DNA from: Marinococcus luteus_A
GTDB taxonomy: Bacteria; Bacillota; Bacilli; Bacillales; Marinococcaceae
NCBI RefSeq assembly: GCF_034497705.1
Contig: NZ_JAXRUV010000001.1
Location: forward strand, 310,001 to 374,000
Reading direction: 5' to 3'
DNA: 64,000 nt
Below the pieces are notes generated by a model that worked only from the letters and a program-made list of their open reading frames with translations, had not been told where the DNA came from and did no database searches. A program made the translations under genes and the position numbers. Positions within the stretch are counted from its first letter, which is position 1; every line of letters begins with the position of its first letter. Below are positions 24,956-32,535 of the stretch, in pieces.

Positions 24956-24984
24956 AAGCCGGGCTAGTCCCGGCTCTTCCTTTA
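24956..24984 (+). terminator. Terminator of the PTS operon
   Basis: AAGCCGGG and CCCGGCTCTT pair around a five-base loop just after the stop at 24941; the following tract is T-rich but interrupted. Confidence 0.7.
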
Positions 24985-25011
24985 TACAGAAAAAAGCCAA
25001 TTTTATATTGA

Positions 25012-25092
25012 GATCACAACACGAGCTACCGGACGAAGGCATAATAAGCAACGAAGCTCTCCTGCTAAAATTGCAGGAGTGCTTTTTTTGTT
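25012..25092 (+). repeat. Right copy of the direct repeat flanking the sugar-PTS island
   Basis: It repeats the 3' end of the homocysteine methyltransferase gene, still encoding DHNTSYRTKA-stop (one synonymous change), and its terminator (GCTCTCCTGC / GCAGGAGTGC plus T-run at 25055-25090). Homology begins abruptly at GATCACAAC; sequence before it is unrelated to the gene. Confidence 0.92.
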
Positions 25093-25118
25093 TAACAGAT
25101 TAAACAAAAAATTATCTT

Positions 25119-25931
25119 TTAGTTCATGGAATTTGTGATTTTTAAGGCTTCCACCGGCGGGAGACTGGTCCGCACCGCATAGACCATTTCTCCTTCCTGC
25201 CAACGGATATCCACGGTAACATCCTCACTGGCCGGGGCGTAATAAATATCGACGATCCCCTGCCTGGCAGAAGCGGGGAGGGGGTGATGCTTGAGGTATT
25301 CTGAGATCTGTTGGAGCACAGCTGTCTGATCGAGATTTTCCGAAGATGAGGAAGAGAGGCTCAACAGCCACTCTTCCTGCTGCCCGCTGTAATGGTACTG
25401 GTCTGCGCCTTCCTGCGCGTGTCCGGGTAATCCGTGCTGAAACTCCTTTACCCCCGGCCGGGAGGGATTGACAGTTTTGCCTTCCCGAAAATCTTCAATT
25501 TCACTGGCAGCTTCCTGGACCCCCATGTACTGGGCAGCTGTTACGTGTGCTAAAGGCTCTCCGGTACTAGTCTGGTACTGAACACTGTAGGTGGCTGAAT
25601 TGTTGGAAGCCACTGATCCCTGGACCTGGCTGATTCGCTGACCGGGAAAGCTTTCAGGCAGTCTGATCAGTTTGTCGTTCATCAGAAGCTCCTCGTGTAT
25701 TTTTTCAGCATTCTGGCCTGAAGGAGTGGGGGAGGACATATTTTCCCTTTGAGGCTTTGGGCTGGATAAAGTGTTTTCTTCTACATCCTTTTCTGGCAGG
25801 TCATCTTCCTCCTGAATGGAAGTTTCCTGGGCATTTAAGGTCTGAGGAGTTTCTTCTTCGCTTGTACAGCCAAACATAACTGTAATAAGCAGGGTTCCTG
25901 GCAGAATAAAAAACAGGCGCGGTTTTTTCAA
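25119..25931 (-). CDS. Putative lipoprotein (270 aa), function unknown
   Basis: A TTG start at 25931, after GAAGGG, gives a basic N-terminus (LKKPRLFF), a hydrophobic segment and a lipobox ending VMFGC, so the protein should be exported and lipidated. A disordered acidic linker follows (EETPQTLNAQETSIQEEDDL onward), then a soluble domain with RLPESFPGQRISQVQGSVAS and YSVQYQTSTGEPLAHVTAAQ. No domain is recognised. A hairpin with a T-run lies in its leader (25996-26034). Confidence 0.7.
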   Translation of the reverse strand: MKKPRLFFILPGTLLITVMFGCTSEEETPQTLNAQETSIQEEDDLPEKDVEENTLSSPKPQRENMSSPTPSGQNAEKIHEELLMNDKLIRLPESFPGQRISQVQGSVASNNSATYSVQYQTSTGEPLAHVTAAQYMGVQEAASEIEDFREGKTVNPSRPGVKEFQHGLPGHAQEGADQYHYSGQQEEWLLSLSSSSSENLDQTAVLQQISEYLKHHPLPASARQGIVDIYYAPASEDVTVDIRWQEGEMVYAVRTSLPPVEALKITNSMN

Positions 25932-25995
25932 ACGGGTCCCTTCTTTCTGTATAGGGAATATCACCAGAATGGGTTGAAATTTTTTCCATAAACAA

Positions 25996-26034
25996 ATAAA
26001 AAGCCAGAAAAAGAATTATGCTCTTTTCCTGGCT
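25996..26034 (-). terminator. Terminator-like hairpin in the leader of the lipoprotein gene
   Basis: On the minus strand AGCCAGGAAAAGA pairs with TCTTTTTCTGGCT and is followed by TTTTATTT. It lies about 65 bases upstream of the start at 25931 with no obvious gene before it, so it may be an attenuator or end a short RNA. Confidence 0.5.
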
Positions 26035-26373
26035 CATGGAGTGGCTGTAGTATCCCTCCATTGCTACCTTATATGTCGTTGTAAATTCCCCGCAGAGAAA
26101 GTAATAAAACCGGTACATTAAGAAGAAGAGTCAATAATCAAAAAATTATTAAATCTTTTACAGTATATCACCATGACAAAAATTTCTGAATAAACAATTT
26201 ATAATTTTTTGGATAGGAAGGAGAAACTCCGCTGTAAGCTGGCTTACATTTAATAATATACATACGCGGGAATAGGAGAGAAGAATACGTTCACGGGAGG
26301 CTGGTTTGTCTAAAACTATCCGTACCTGAAACGTATTGAAAGCGGCAATTAGAATTCGTAAGGAGGCAAAGAT

Positions 26374-27231
26374 ATGCAGCCCAATAGAACGGTAACAGAA
26401 ACAGAATTTAAACAACGCCAGCAATCGGTCACGCTTGAAGGAATTGTAGAGGAATCAGTGAAAGTAAACTATACAGATGTAGGCTCCGGGCCGCCGATCG
26501 TGCTGCTGCACGGTATACCAACCTGGTCGTACTTGTACCAGGCTGTTATCCCGCAGCTTGAAGAGGAGTACCGGGTGATTGTTCCTGATCTACTGGGATA
26601 CGGCTATTCAGATCAACGGGACCGCTTCGACCGCTCGCTTCATGTGCAGGCGAAAATGGTAATAAAGCTGATGGAGCATCTGGAGCTCGAACAGGTGCAT
26701 CTGGCAGCGCATGATATCGGGGGCGGCGTCGGATTGATCCTTGCGCTTGAGGAGCCGGATCGAATCAACAAGCTCGTCCTTTCCAACACCGTTGCCTATG
26801 ACTCCTGGCCAATTGAAGAGATGCTGATGGTGGGCCATCCATCGTGGAAAAACAAATCCCTTCAGGACATGAAGGATTTTCTTTCGAAGGGATACAACGA
26901 AGTATTTGCTGAGCGGGAGCAGCTGACGGATACCTTTTTGGAAGGAATTACGGCCCCGTATTTGCATGAAGAAGGAAAGGTCAGCCTCGTCCGCAATGCT
27001 GCTGCCCTGAATACGAACCATACCACTGCGCTGACACCTAAGCTTTCGGATATTCAACATTCCGTGCTTCTGTTATGGGGGACCCAAGACCCGTGGCAGC
27101 CGGTGGAAACGGGGGAGATGCTGGAGAAGGATCTTCCAAACAGCGAGCTGGTCAGAATAAACCATTCGGCCCACTGGGTTCCCCAGGAAGCGCCGGACAT
27201 GTTAGCCGCTGAAATTAAAAGGTTTATTTAG
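26374..27231 (+). CDS. Haloalkane dehalogenase-like alpha/beta hydrolase
   Basis: A 285-residue alpha/beta hydrolase. The oxyanion segment is VLLHGIPTWSYLYQAVIPQL (HGxPTxSYLW type). The nucleophile elbow LAAHDIGGGVGL carries Asp114 rather than Ser, as in haloalkane dehalogenases and epoxide hydrolases. The catalytic His is in INHSAHWVPQEAP near the C-terminus. The Asp nucleophile makes an esterase unlikely; dehalogenase versus epoxide hydrolase is open, because the halide-stabilising Trp next to Asp is replaced by Ile. AAGGAGG precedes the ATG. Monocistronic. Confidence 0.85.
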   Translation: MQPNRTVTETEFKQRQQSVTLEGIVEESVKVNYTDVGSGPPIVLLHGIPTWSYLYQAVIPQLEEEYRVIVPDLLGYGYSDQRDRFDRSLHVQAKMVIKLMEHLELEQVHLAAHDIGGGVGLILALEEPDRINKLVLSNTVAYDSWPIEEMLMVGHPSWKNKSLQDMKDFLSKGYNEVFAEREQLTDTFLEGITAPYLHEEGKVSLVRNAAALNTNHTTALTPKLSDIQHSVLLLWGTQDPWQPVETGEMLEKDLPNSELVRINHSAHWVPQEAPDMLAAEIKRFI

Positions 27232-27270
27232 AGGAAATATTGCTCCTGCTTATTGGGAAGTAATTAATGA

Positions 27271-27300
27271 AGAGATCAGCCCGTGAGCTGGTCTCTTTTT
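27271..27300. terminator. Terminator after the alpha/beta hydrolase gene
   Basis: AGAGATCAGC and GCTGGTCTCTTTTT pair around a six-base loop, between convergent genes. Confidence 0.85.
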
Positions 27301-27334
27301 GTTGAAGCGACATTTCCTGCATTTTTATTATTTC

Positions 27335-27523
27335 CTAAAGATCAGTAGTAAGTCCGTGACTCAGTTGAAGAAGAGAAGCCACCAGCAGCAGACTTATAGA
27401 GATCATTAGCTTTTTTTGCCTGCGTGTTTCTTTTGGTTTTCGGTATTCTATAAGCATTATTATGCCAGCGGCTGCACTAAGTAAAAAACAAACAGCGTAA
27501 ACGCCTATGCTGATGCCACTCAT
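27335..27523 (-). CDS. Small two-helix membrane protein (62 aa)
   Basis: AAAGGAG lies seven bases before the ATG. Hydrophobic segments at about residues 4-24 and 40-55 flank a basic loop (EYRKPKETRRQKK), predicting a hairpin with the loop inside. Function unknown. Confidence 0.6.
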   Translation of the reverse strand: MSGISIGVYAVCFLLSAAAGIIMLIEYRKPKETRRQKKLMISISLLLVASLLQLSHGLTTDL

Positions 27524-27794
27524 CCTGTCGCTCCTTTATCAAATAGACTTCTACATTGCATTTTAAATGCGCTTCTATTAAATTACAATCATTTCCATGA
27601 GAACGTGTTCTTTAAACTTTTGTTTATTTGAATTTATTACATAATATGGGAAAATAGAAAAGGCAGTGTCCCGTTCCTATATAAAAGCATGAAGTAAATG
27701 CGCGAGCAGCAGGGCGGACTGACAAACGGTTTATTAGTATTTTGCAATGAAACAAATTCAGTGAAAATATGTATAAAGGAAAAGGGTGATTTTC

Positions 27795-28046
27795 TTGGTT
27801 AAATGGGGGCGGGATACGTATCAGGATCGCAAGCAGCGTCTCGAAGACCCACTGCAGCCTCGTAAAAGGGAGAACAAGGCCGATAAATTACCGATCGGTG
27901 CTTTTTTTCTTATTCTATTAGCCATCTTTGTCATTTACGGTTTCGTTTCTGCCGTTTTCGGCTACCATAATGAATTTATGGAACAGGCATTTCATTGGGT
28001 GACCACCGAACTGTTTACGGGAGGCGGAGATAACCTGGAGCTTTAA
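27795..28046 (+). CDS. Small single-span membrane protein (83 aa)
   Basis: The TTG at 27795 follows AAAGGG by eight bases; the GTG at 27786 overlaps this RBS and is rejected. A basic N-terminal half (VKWGRDTYQDRKQRLEDPLQ, RKRENKADK) precedes one membrane helix (IGAFFLILLAIFVIYGFVSA) and an external tail of about 25 residues. Function unknown. Confidence 0.6.
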   Translation: MVKWGRDTYQDRKQRLEDPLQPRKRENKADKLPIGAFFLILLAIFVIYGFVSAVFGYHNEFMEQAFHWVTTELFTGGGDNLEL

Positions 28047-28130
28047 CCGCAAAATTTCAGGCAGAGAGCTCTGTAACTGTATTTTATATGAGCTTTTCAT
28101 CAAAATAATATTTAAATTGCAGGTGTCATA

Positions 28131-28322
28131 ATGAAAGCTTTTATGTATATTTTCAGCATTATATTAATAGTATTTGGATTATGCGTTTTTGGAAGTACTT
28201 TTTTTCCATTTTTTGATGGCCGGAGCACCGTTATGTATAGAATCCTTGGGACGGTTATCGTTTTCGGCGGAGTGATAAGAATTGTTCGTTATGAAAAAAG
28301 AAAAAAATTCGTAAGAAATTGA
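28131..28322 (+). CDS. Small two-helix membrane protein (63 aa)
   Basis: A weak GCAGGTG RBS precedes the ATG. Two hydrophobic helices (about 5-26 and 36-50) are followed by a strongly basic tail (RIVRYEKRKKFVRN). It lies in a run of four small membrane protein genes pointing the same way. Function unknown. Confidence 0.55.
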   Translation: MKAFMYIFSIILIVFGLCVFGSTFFPFFDGRSTVMYRILGTVIVFGGVIRIVRYEKRKKFVRN

Positions 28323-28384
28323 AGATTTGTTTTGAACATCGGGCAGTCTGTTAATAGAGAGAGGATTTTAGGAGGTGCTTTTGG

Positions 28385-28558
28385 ATAATATTTGAACGTT
28401 TACTGGGACTGTTTGTGGCCTTCGTCACCGTTTTAACAGTGCTTTTTCTCGATGCCTGGGCATCAATTCCTTTTGTTGTTCTATTGATGATAGCTATTAC
28501 CACAGGCGTCATCGCCACGATCCTGGGGCATAGAGTCTTTCGTCGGAAAAAAGCTTAG
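28385..28558 (+). CDS. Small membrane protein with no standard start codon (57 aa)
   Basis: The frame encodes a two-helix protein: FERLLGLFVAFVTVLTVLFL then LLMIAITTGVIATILGHRVF and a basic end RRKKA. A strong GGAGGTG lies at the right distance, but the codons there are ATA-ATA-TTT; the nearby TTG is out of frame and hits a stop after three codons. Either ATA is used as a rare start or a one-base change has broken the gene. Confidence 0.4.
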   Translation: MIFERLLGLFVAFVTVLTVLFLDAWASIPFVVLLMIAITTGVIATILGHRVFRRKKA

Positions 28559-28622
28559 CTGAAAAAATCAATAATGTTACAATAGAGAAATTATTTAAGC
28601 TGATTACCAGGGGGATAACAAA

Positions 28623-29855
28623 TTGAAAAAAATGATACTGGGGGCGACTGGTCTGCTGCTGTTGTCTGCTTGTACGAATGGCGATATGACTTATGGAGTC
28701 GAAAATAAAGAAGCCGAAAATGAAGAGGATGCGCTGCTGGCCAATAATGCGTATCAGGTGACAGTGGACGATTCATTTGAGTTTGTTTCCAATTATGAGC
28801 GGGGGGACCAGGTTCATCGCATGTTTTTTTGGCAGGAATCAGCGGCTGATAATTTTGAGTACAATCTGGATACGACTAATGAATTGCTAAGAGAAGAAGT
28901 GCCCACAATAGATATTTATCCTGTAAATAAATACGAGTACATATACACGGAGGAATACCTCGATTTTGATATTACCGAAGAGGAAGCCGAAGAGAACAAA
29001 GAAGACGTTAAACAGGACGTAGAGAACAATGCTGCAGCGTATTTGGATGACATGAAGGATGATTACATAGAGCGGGTAGATGAAGATGTAGATGTGATTA
29101 CCAACGAAGAAAACGATCTCGATCCTTTTACATATATGGTAAAGCATGAAACAGAAGGAAGCTTCACCCGTTATGAATTATTTGGCGAAGGGGATGCCGG
29201 AGACTATTTACGGGCTGCGTTAACGGTGCCGGACGGCGAGGACGAAGAGCTGTTTGAAACGATGCTCGATTCGCTTCAGACGATCACGTTCGATCCAGAG
29301 GAATTCGACGAAAATGCTGACATGGATGAGCCGGCGCGTTTAGCCTATGAGCCCTCGGAAAATCTCAAAGGGGATTATCCGGAGGTGGGGTATTCCTTTG
29401 AACGTCCGGAAAACGCCGAGTTTTTCCATTCCTATCCCGTTTATCATGTGTACCGCTATACGTTCGCCACCATGTATGAAAATTCGGGAGACATGGAAGA
29501 CGCTGCCCCGGGACGTTCAGATTTGGTGGTTCGGGCAGAAAAACAGGAAAATGCTCCCAACCGGGAACAGGAATTAAGAAATAGAGCGGCAGAGGATTTT
29601 GTAACATTTCCGGATGATTATGCGCGTACGGTTGATTATCTGCACGAGGATGAAGGCTTTGATACAGGGGTATTTACGACGGCGGTACGTGTAGAATTCG
29701 GTGAATATGAAGAATACTGGTTTTTAAAGGAAGTGGATGGACACGTATATGAAGTAACTTTTAATGTTGCTTTTGAAGCGGAAAATTATGACGAATTGCT
29801 GGAGGACTATTTAAACGTTATCCGGTCGTTTGAGCTGACAGATGTGGAAGAATAG
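28623..29855 (+). CDS. Very acidic lipoprotein (410 aa), function unknown
   Basis: A TTG start after GGGGGAT gives a signal peptide with lipobox LLLLSACTNG, so it is a membrane-anchored extracellular lipoprotein. The mature part is extremely rich in Glu and Asp (ENKEAENEEDALLANNAYQV onward), typical of extracellular proteins in halophiles. Two similar-looking halves can be suspected: segments VDDSFEFVSNYERGDQVHRM and YSFERPENAEFFHSYPVYHV, each followed by a region ending in DYLNVIRSFELT- or MLDSLQTITF-like strands. No known domain is recognised. Confidence 0.75.
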   Translation: MKKMILGATGLLLLSACTNGDMTYGVENKEAENEEDALLANNAYQVTVDDSFEFVSNYERGDQVHRMFFWQESAADNFEYNLDTTNELLREEVPTIDIYPVNKYEYIYTEEYLDFDITEEEAEENKEDVKQDVENNAAAYLDDMKDDYIERVDEDVDVITNEENDLDPFTYMVKHETEGSFTRYELFGEGDAGDYLRAALTVPDGEDEELFETMLDSLQTITFDPEEFDENADMDEPARLAYEPSENLKGDYPEVGYSFERPENAEFFHSYPVYHVYRYTFATMYENSGDMEDAAPGRSDLVVRAEKQENAPNREQELRNRAAEDFVTFPDDYARTVDYLHEDEGFDTGVFTTAVRVEFGEYEEYWFLKEVDGHVYEVTFNVAFEAENYDELLEDYLNVIRSFELTDVEE

Positions 29856-30057
29856 TTTGTTTTACACTTTCTTTGATCCTGCGCTGTTTCCGTTCGTAAA
29901 TGTAGAGGCAATATAAAAGCCGCCGTTTACGATATGTGAAAGGAGACAGTTGGTTCTATGGTGGAGGATATTAAAAGAGGCGAAATGAGCCGTTCATATA
30001 ACCGGGAAGGTAAGAGCGTTCACCACAATCCGGGATAGTGAAGAGGGGTAGTAGGAC

Positions 30058-30234
30058 ATGAAAATAGTGTTAAAGCGTATGGCATGGATTGTGTTAAGCG
30101 TGTACACGATTTTATTTATTGCTGCTGGAGTGAAGACGGGGGAGTGGAATATTCTCTTTTTTATCATAGGCTTTATTGTTATTGGCAGCGTTTTTTTAGG
30201 TTCTTATTATAAAAATTACCCGCCAAAGGTGTAA
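30058..30234 (+). CDS. Small two-helix membrane protein (58 aa)
   Basis: GAGGGG and TAGGA precede the ATG. The product begins KIVLKRMAWIVLSVYTILFI, has a short GVKTGEW turn and a second helix ILFFIIGFIVIGSVFLGSYY, ending KNYPPKV. Function unknown. Confidence 0.55.
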   Translation: MKIVLKRMAWIVLSVYTILFIAAGVKTGEWNILFFIIGFIVIGSVFLGSYYKNYPPKV

Positions 30235-30421
30235 AAATAAATGTGTTACGCCAAACCTGTACTTCTATAAAATTGTAAGATAATATCTAAGACGAAATAA
30301 AAAAACATGCAGAAACCAATACGCCGGAAGTGCAGGAACCGGATAGATGGTCGATGCCGCTACGCGCATAGGGACGGGCAGTCGTTATTTTTATCGGAAT
30401 GATCGAAAGACAGGTGAAGTT

Positions 30422-31738
30422 ATGGGAGAGAGAAAAAGAAAGAAGGCAGAAGTCTTTAGGTTAAAGCTTCAGCGTTATATGGATTCTGAAGAGGAGCAGC
30501 ACCGGCTGTATAAAAAAACGCTCCTCATTGTAATCATCTCACAAATATTCGGCGGGGCCGGACTGGCAGCTGGTATCACTGTCGGGGCTTTGCTCGCCCA
30601 GGATATGATGGGAACAGACAGCGTCACCGGACTGCCGACAGCCGTATTCACATTTGGTTCTGCAGGGGCTGCGCTTTTAGTCGGCCGCTTGTCCCAGCGG
30701 CTCGGCCGGCGTACAGGTCTGGCTGCCGGGTTTTTAACCGGCGGGATGGGCGCCGTCGGGGTAGTGTTGGCGGCAATTACCAATCACATCGGGCTGCTGT
30801 TTGTGGCCCTGTTAATCTACGGGGCCGGGACAGCGACGAATTTACAGGCCCGGTATGCAGGAACGGATCTGGCGTCCTCCACCCAGCGGGCGAAGGCGGT
30901 AAGCATGGCCATGATTTCCACGACTCTTGGAGCGGTAGCCGGCCCAAACCTGGTGGGACCGATGGGAGAGGTGGCGACCGCCATGGGCATACCTTCCCTT
31001 GCCGGCCCGTTTTTGCTGGCTGCCGCTGCCTACCTGGCAGCCGGTGCCTTCCTTTATCTGTTTCTCCGTCCTGACCCATTCCTTGTGGCGAAGGCGTTGG
31101 CCGAAGAACAAAAGAATAATAGGCTGCTGCATGACGAAGAGGAGCCGGTGGAAGCATCCACTGACCGGCGGGGCGTATTAGCTGGAGCTTCCGTGATGGT
31201 GAGCACCCAGTTTGTGATGGTAGCAGTGATGACCATGACCCCTATTTACATGGGAAATCATGGCTTCTCCCTGCAGGCGGTGGGAATGGTGATCGGCTTC
31301 CATATTGCCGGCATGTATCTGCCATCCTTAGTAACAGGCACTCTGGTGGAAAAGGCTGGACGAGCCCGGATGGCTGCGGCCTCCGCCGGTACCCTTTTGG
31401 CGGCAGGAGTGCTGGCTGCCGTGGGTCCGGCAGATTCTCTCGTATCGATAACAATTGCGCTGATCCTGCTCGGACTTGGCTGGAACTTTGGCTTAATCAG
31501 TGGCACGACCATTGTGGTTGACGCTGCATCACTGTCAACGAGAGCGAAGACCCAGGGGACCGTTGATGTCTGGATTGCTTTTTCAGGAGCAGTCGGCGGA
31601 GGATTGTCCGGCATCATAGTAGCTTATTCGAGCTTTGGCGTATTGGCCATCGCCGCGCCAGTGCTGTCGCTCCTGGCAATCCCCGTCATTCGGTGGGCGG
31701 GCGTCGGCAGGCCGCCAAAGACAGCTGAAGTGAAGTAA
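30422..31738 (+). CDS. MFS transporter
   Basis: A 438-residue, twelve-helix major facilitator. The conserved loop 2-3 motif is present as GRLSQRLGRRTGLAAGF (G-x-x-x-D/Q-R-x-G-R-R). A long charged N-terminus (GERKRKKAEVFRLKLQRYMD) precedes helix 1, and a hydrophilic central loop (AEEQKNNRLLHDEEEPVEAS) separates the two six-helix halves. The substrate cannot be predicted; drug or metabolite efflux is typical for this shape. The ATG at 30422 follows AGGTGA; the upstream extension to 30347 lacks an RBS. Confidence 0.85.
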   Translation: MGERKRKKAEVFRLKLQRYMDSEEEQHRLYKKTLLIVIISQIFGGAGLAAGITVGALLAQDMMGTDSVTGLPTAVFTFGSAGAALLVGRLSQRLGRRTGLAAGFLTGGMGAVGVVLAAITNHIGLLFVALLIYGAGTATNLQARYAGTDLASSTQRAKAVSMAMISTTLGAVAGPNLVGPMGEVATAMGIPSLAGPFLLAAAAYLAAGAFLYLFLRPDPFLVAKALAEEQKNNRLLHDEEEPVEASTDRRGVLAGASVMVSTQFVMVAVMTMTPIYMGNHGFSLQAVGMVIGFHIAGMYLPSLVTGTLVEKAGRARMAAASAGTLLAAGVLAAVGPADSLVSITIALILLGLGWNFGLISGTTIVVDAASLSTRAKTQGTVDVWIAFSGAVGGGLSGIIVAYSSFGVLAIAAPVLSLLAIPVIRWAGVGRPPKTAEVK

Positions 31739-31782
31739 ATAGTGACCGGCTGCATCTATGGGCTGGGAACCTTCTGCGAAGA

Positions 31783-31827
31783 ATTCCCGATATCTCTTAA
31801 AATTTTAGGAGGTGTCGGGAGTTTTTG
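31783..31827 (+). terminator. Terminator after the MFS gene
   Basis: TTCCCGATATCTC pairs with GGAGGTGTCGGGA (with G-U pairs) and is followed by GTTTTTG, 45 bases after the stop. Confidence 0.6.
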
Positions 31828-31912
31828 TCTCTACTGTGTTAGGAAGCGTGTGCGCGGATTTGGTGCTAAAATGCATACGAAAGAAATGAAGGAACAGGCG
31901 ATAATAGCAGAA

Positions 31913-31954
31913 TAAAAAGAGCGCTCAGATGCTGACAACATCAAGGCGCTCCTT
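31913..31954 (-). terminator. Terminator overlapping the 3' end of the 31941 gene
   Basis: On the minus strand GAGCGC (inside the last codons) pairs with GCGCTC, followed by TTTTTAT. The stem includes the stop codon. Confidence 0.6.
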
Positions 31955-32255
31955 TACCAAATATAACAATCTCAATTAAAGCTAAAATACCTACAACAAT
32001 AAGAGAACTAAAAGATAATAAAACACCTAATGTTATCAATAAACGACCTCTTGCTATAACATCTTTAATTGCAATTGCAAATAAAACGGCAAAGATACCG
32101 CAAAAGAACGTGATCCCCACTGTAAGGACAAATCCGTACTCAATAAATGAAAAGTAATAAGAAAGCACTCCTGTAGAAATAAGAGCCCAATACATAATAA
32201 GAGTGTTTTTTATTTTTTTACCTAATTCTTCTGTCATCTCCTGCGTTTTATTCAT
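31941..32255 (-). CDS. Small membrane protein (104 aa)
   Basis: AGAGGGG lies eight bases before the ATG at 32255. A polar N-terminus (NKTQEMTEELGKKIKN) precedes four hydrophobic segments of about 17-20 residues each. The base composition is visibly AT-richer than neighbouring genes. Function unknown. Confidence 0.6.
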   Translation of the reverse strand: MNKTQEMTEELGKKIKNTLIMYWALISTGVLSYYFSFIEYGFVLTVGITFFCGIFAVLFAIAIKDVIARGRLLITLGVLLSFSSLIVVGILALIEIVIFGKGAP

Positions 32256-32415
32256 TGCATTCACCCCTCTACATTCTTCCTTGATTTATGGTCTTTTTAT
32301 ACACATGCAGTATAATAAAAATCCCATAATTTGTAATATGCCGAAGAATAAAACGAAATTTTTTAGGGGGATAATCAATTTTTACATTATTTCCAGAAGA
32401 GAATCTATTACTATA

Positions 32416-32429
32416 TGAAAGCGTTTACT
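32416..32429 (+). promoter_or_regulatory. cre (CcpA-binding) site upstream of the fad-like operon
   Basis: TGAAAGCGTTTACT matches TGWAANCGNTNWCA at 13 of 14 positions, about 110 bases before the first gene. It predicts catabolite repression of the operon. Confidence 0.65.
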
Positions 32430-32535
32430 TTTTTTGTATACAATGATAAAATTAAATATGTAAGATAAAGGAAAATAAGGGGGCAAATACATATGGGGAA
32501 GTTTTAGCAGGATAAATACATATGGAGGTTAAGAC

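Noticed and set aside
29958..30038. 26-codon frame before the small membrane gene at 30058
   Set aside because: RBS spacing is too long and the product is polar and featureless; a 12-codon TTG frame competes for the same RBS.
30475..31617. Several minus-strand frames opposite the MFS gene
   Set aside because: Shadows of a GC-richer coding region; no RBS and no domain.
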